In this document: piece by piece, positions 13,160-14,064 of the stretch | How positions within the stretch are numbered: position 1 is the stretch's first letter | Layout: each line of letters begins with the position of its first letter | Assembly (NCBI GenBank): GCA_902494815.1 | Contig: CABUVB010000029.1 | Span: 1 to 14,064 of the forward strand | DNA length: 14,064 nt | DNA from: an uncultured Collinsella sp. | Lineage (GTDB): Bacteria > Actinomycetota > Coriobacteriia > Coriobacteriales > Coriobacteriaceae | Reading direction: 5' to 3' | The notes under the pieces: generated by a model | What the model was told of the DNA's origin: nothing | Seen by the model: only the letters and a program-made list of their open reading frames with translations | The model's database searches: none | Program-made: the position numbers and the translations under genes

Positions 13160-14053
13160 ATGTCCACCGTCACCACCATCAAGCGCGGCGGCCTCACCGC
13201 GGCCATCGATTCCATGGGCGCCCAGCTCACGAGTCTTGCCCTCAACGGCAACGAGTATCTGTGGCAGGGCGACCCGGCCTTTTGGGGCAAGCACGCGCCC
13301 ATTCTGTTTCCCATCGTGGGCTCACTGCGCAACAACACGGCGACGTCTGCGGCCGGCACCTGCGAGATGCCGCGTCACGGCCTCGCGCGCATCGTTGAGC
13401 ACAAGCTGGTCGAGGTCTCCGAGGACGGCTCGTCCGTCACCTACGAGATCACCGATACGCCCGAGTCGCTCAAGGCTTTCCCCTTCCACTTTAAGCTCAA
13501 CATGACCTATGCCCTAACCGGCGATGCCACGCTCACGCAGACCTTTGCCGTCACCAACACCGGCGACGTGGACCTGCCGTTCTCGGTGGGCGGCCACCCT
13601 GCATTTAACGTGCCCGCCCCCGTTGCCGAGGACGAGACGTTCGAGGATTACGAGCTGGCGTTTACCGAGGCTTGGACCAACGAGGCCCCCATCATCACGC
13701 CCGATGGCCTCATGACGTTCGAGGGTAGCTACAAGGCTCCCGATAACTCGGACGTGCTGCCCATCACGCACCGCAGCTTCGATAACGATGCCATCATGTT
13801 CACCGATACCCCGGGCTCCACGCTCACGCTGCGCGGCCGCAAGTCGGGCCACGGCGTCAAGATTGACTTTGAGGGCTTTAAGTACATCGGCGTGTGGTCT
13901 GCCGCCAACGACGCTCCGTTTGTGGCGCTCGAGCCCTGGACCGGTCACACCACCATGGACACCGAGGACGATGTCTTTGAGCACAAGGTCAACACCATCA
14001 CCTTGGCTCCCGGCGCTACCGATAAACGTAGCTTTAGCGTCACCTTGCTCTAG
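13160..14053 (+). CDS. Aldose 1-epimerase family protein (LacX-like)
   Basis: A 297-residue cytoplasmic sugar mutarotase-type protein, expected to interconvert alpha and beta anomers of an aldose or phosphosugar. Seen: FWGKHAPILFPIVGSLR (41-57, R57), MPRHGLAR (70-77, H73), GGHPAFNVP (144-152, H146) and ALEPWTG (256-262, E258). The Arg, two His and Glu correspond to the substrate and catalytic residues of the galactose mutarotase superfamily. The LFPIVG and GGHPAFNVP wording is that of the LacX subgroup, whose exact substrate is unsettled. An ATG at 13136 would add eight residues, but GGAGGA lies just before the ATG at 13160, so that start is chosen. No sugar operon is visible nearby, and the downstream side is cut by the window. 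Confidence 0.92.
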   Translation: MSTVTTIKRGGLTAAIDSMGAQLTSLALNGNEYLWQGDPAFWGKHAPILFPIVGSLRNNTATSAAGTCEMPRHGLARIVEHKLVEVSEDGSSVTYEITDTPESLKAFPFHFKLNMTYALTGDATLTQTFAVTNTGDVDLPFSVGGHPAFNVPAPVAEDETFEDYELAFTEAWTNEAPIITPDGLMTFEGSYKAPDNSDVLPITHRSFDNDAIMFTDTPGSTLTLRGRKSGHGVKIDFEGFKYIGVWSAANDAPFVALEPWTGHTTMDTEDDVFEHKVNTITLAPGATDKRSFSVTLL

Positions 14054-14064
14054 AGGTTCCGCCG

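Noticed and set aside
1..14064. tRNA, rRNA or riboswitch genes
   Set aside because: No cloverleaf with a TTCGA-type T loop, no rRNA-like segment and no riboswitch core that I recognise was found by reading both strands; a covariance search could still find a weak one.

Overview
The window looks like chromosomal DNA of a high-GC Gram-positive gut bacterium. The class Coriobacteriia, and a Collinsella-like genome in particular, is my best guess. The basis is GC-rich codon use with strong GGAGG-type ribosome sites, a MarR plus twin-ABC exporter operon, small palindromic repeats built on GTGACAAAGGGA, and several AAA/DUF4143 ATPases. The taxon is inferred from recall, not from a search.

Layout. 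(1) Positions 1-3740, minus strand: a MarR-type repressor followed by two ABC exporter half-transporters, probably one operon with 8-nt start/stop overlaps at both junctions. A TTGACA-N17-TAGATT promoter and an imperfect inverted repeat sit in front of it. The last gene is cut by the window edge. (2) Positions 3741-4222: no convincing gene, but a dense series of four hairpins (3841-4089). (3) Positions 4223-5369, plus strand: a vitamin B6 (pyridoxamine/pyridoxal) kinase overlapped by a small Cys-rich TIGR04076-type protein. (4) Positions 5370-12213: an accessory-looking stretch with three AAA ATPases carrying C-terminal DUF4143/PD-(D/E)XK-like domains (5556-6917 plus, 7585-8955 minus, 10771-12072 plus). 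Between them lie a low-molecular-weight protein tyrosine phosphatase (7105-7551 minus) and an MFS exporter (9118-10386 minus). (5) Positions 12214-14053, plus strand: a single-pass membrane protein of unknown function and a LacX-type aldose 1-epimerase.

The most unusual signal is non-coding. Each ATPase gene has its own private repeats in its upstream region: direct repeats for the first, overlapping palindromes for the second, two tandem perfect hairpins for the third. These differ in sequence from gene to gene but agree in position. In addition, copies of a second, shared palindrome lie on both sides of ATPases 1 and 3. One copy has a compensatory base-pair change, which suggests that the hairpin itself is maintained. 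ATPases 1 and 2 keep the acidic/lysine residues of the nuclease-like domain, whereas ATPase 3 has lost the E-x-K pair. The arrangement could be autoregulated, mobile or selfish; the sequence alone does not settle which.
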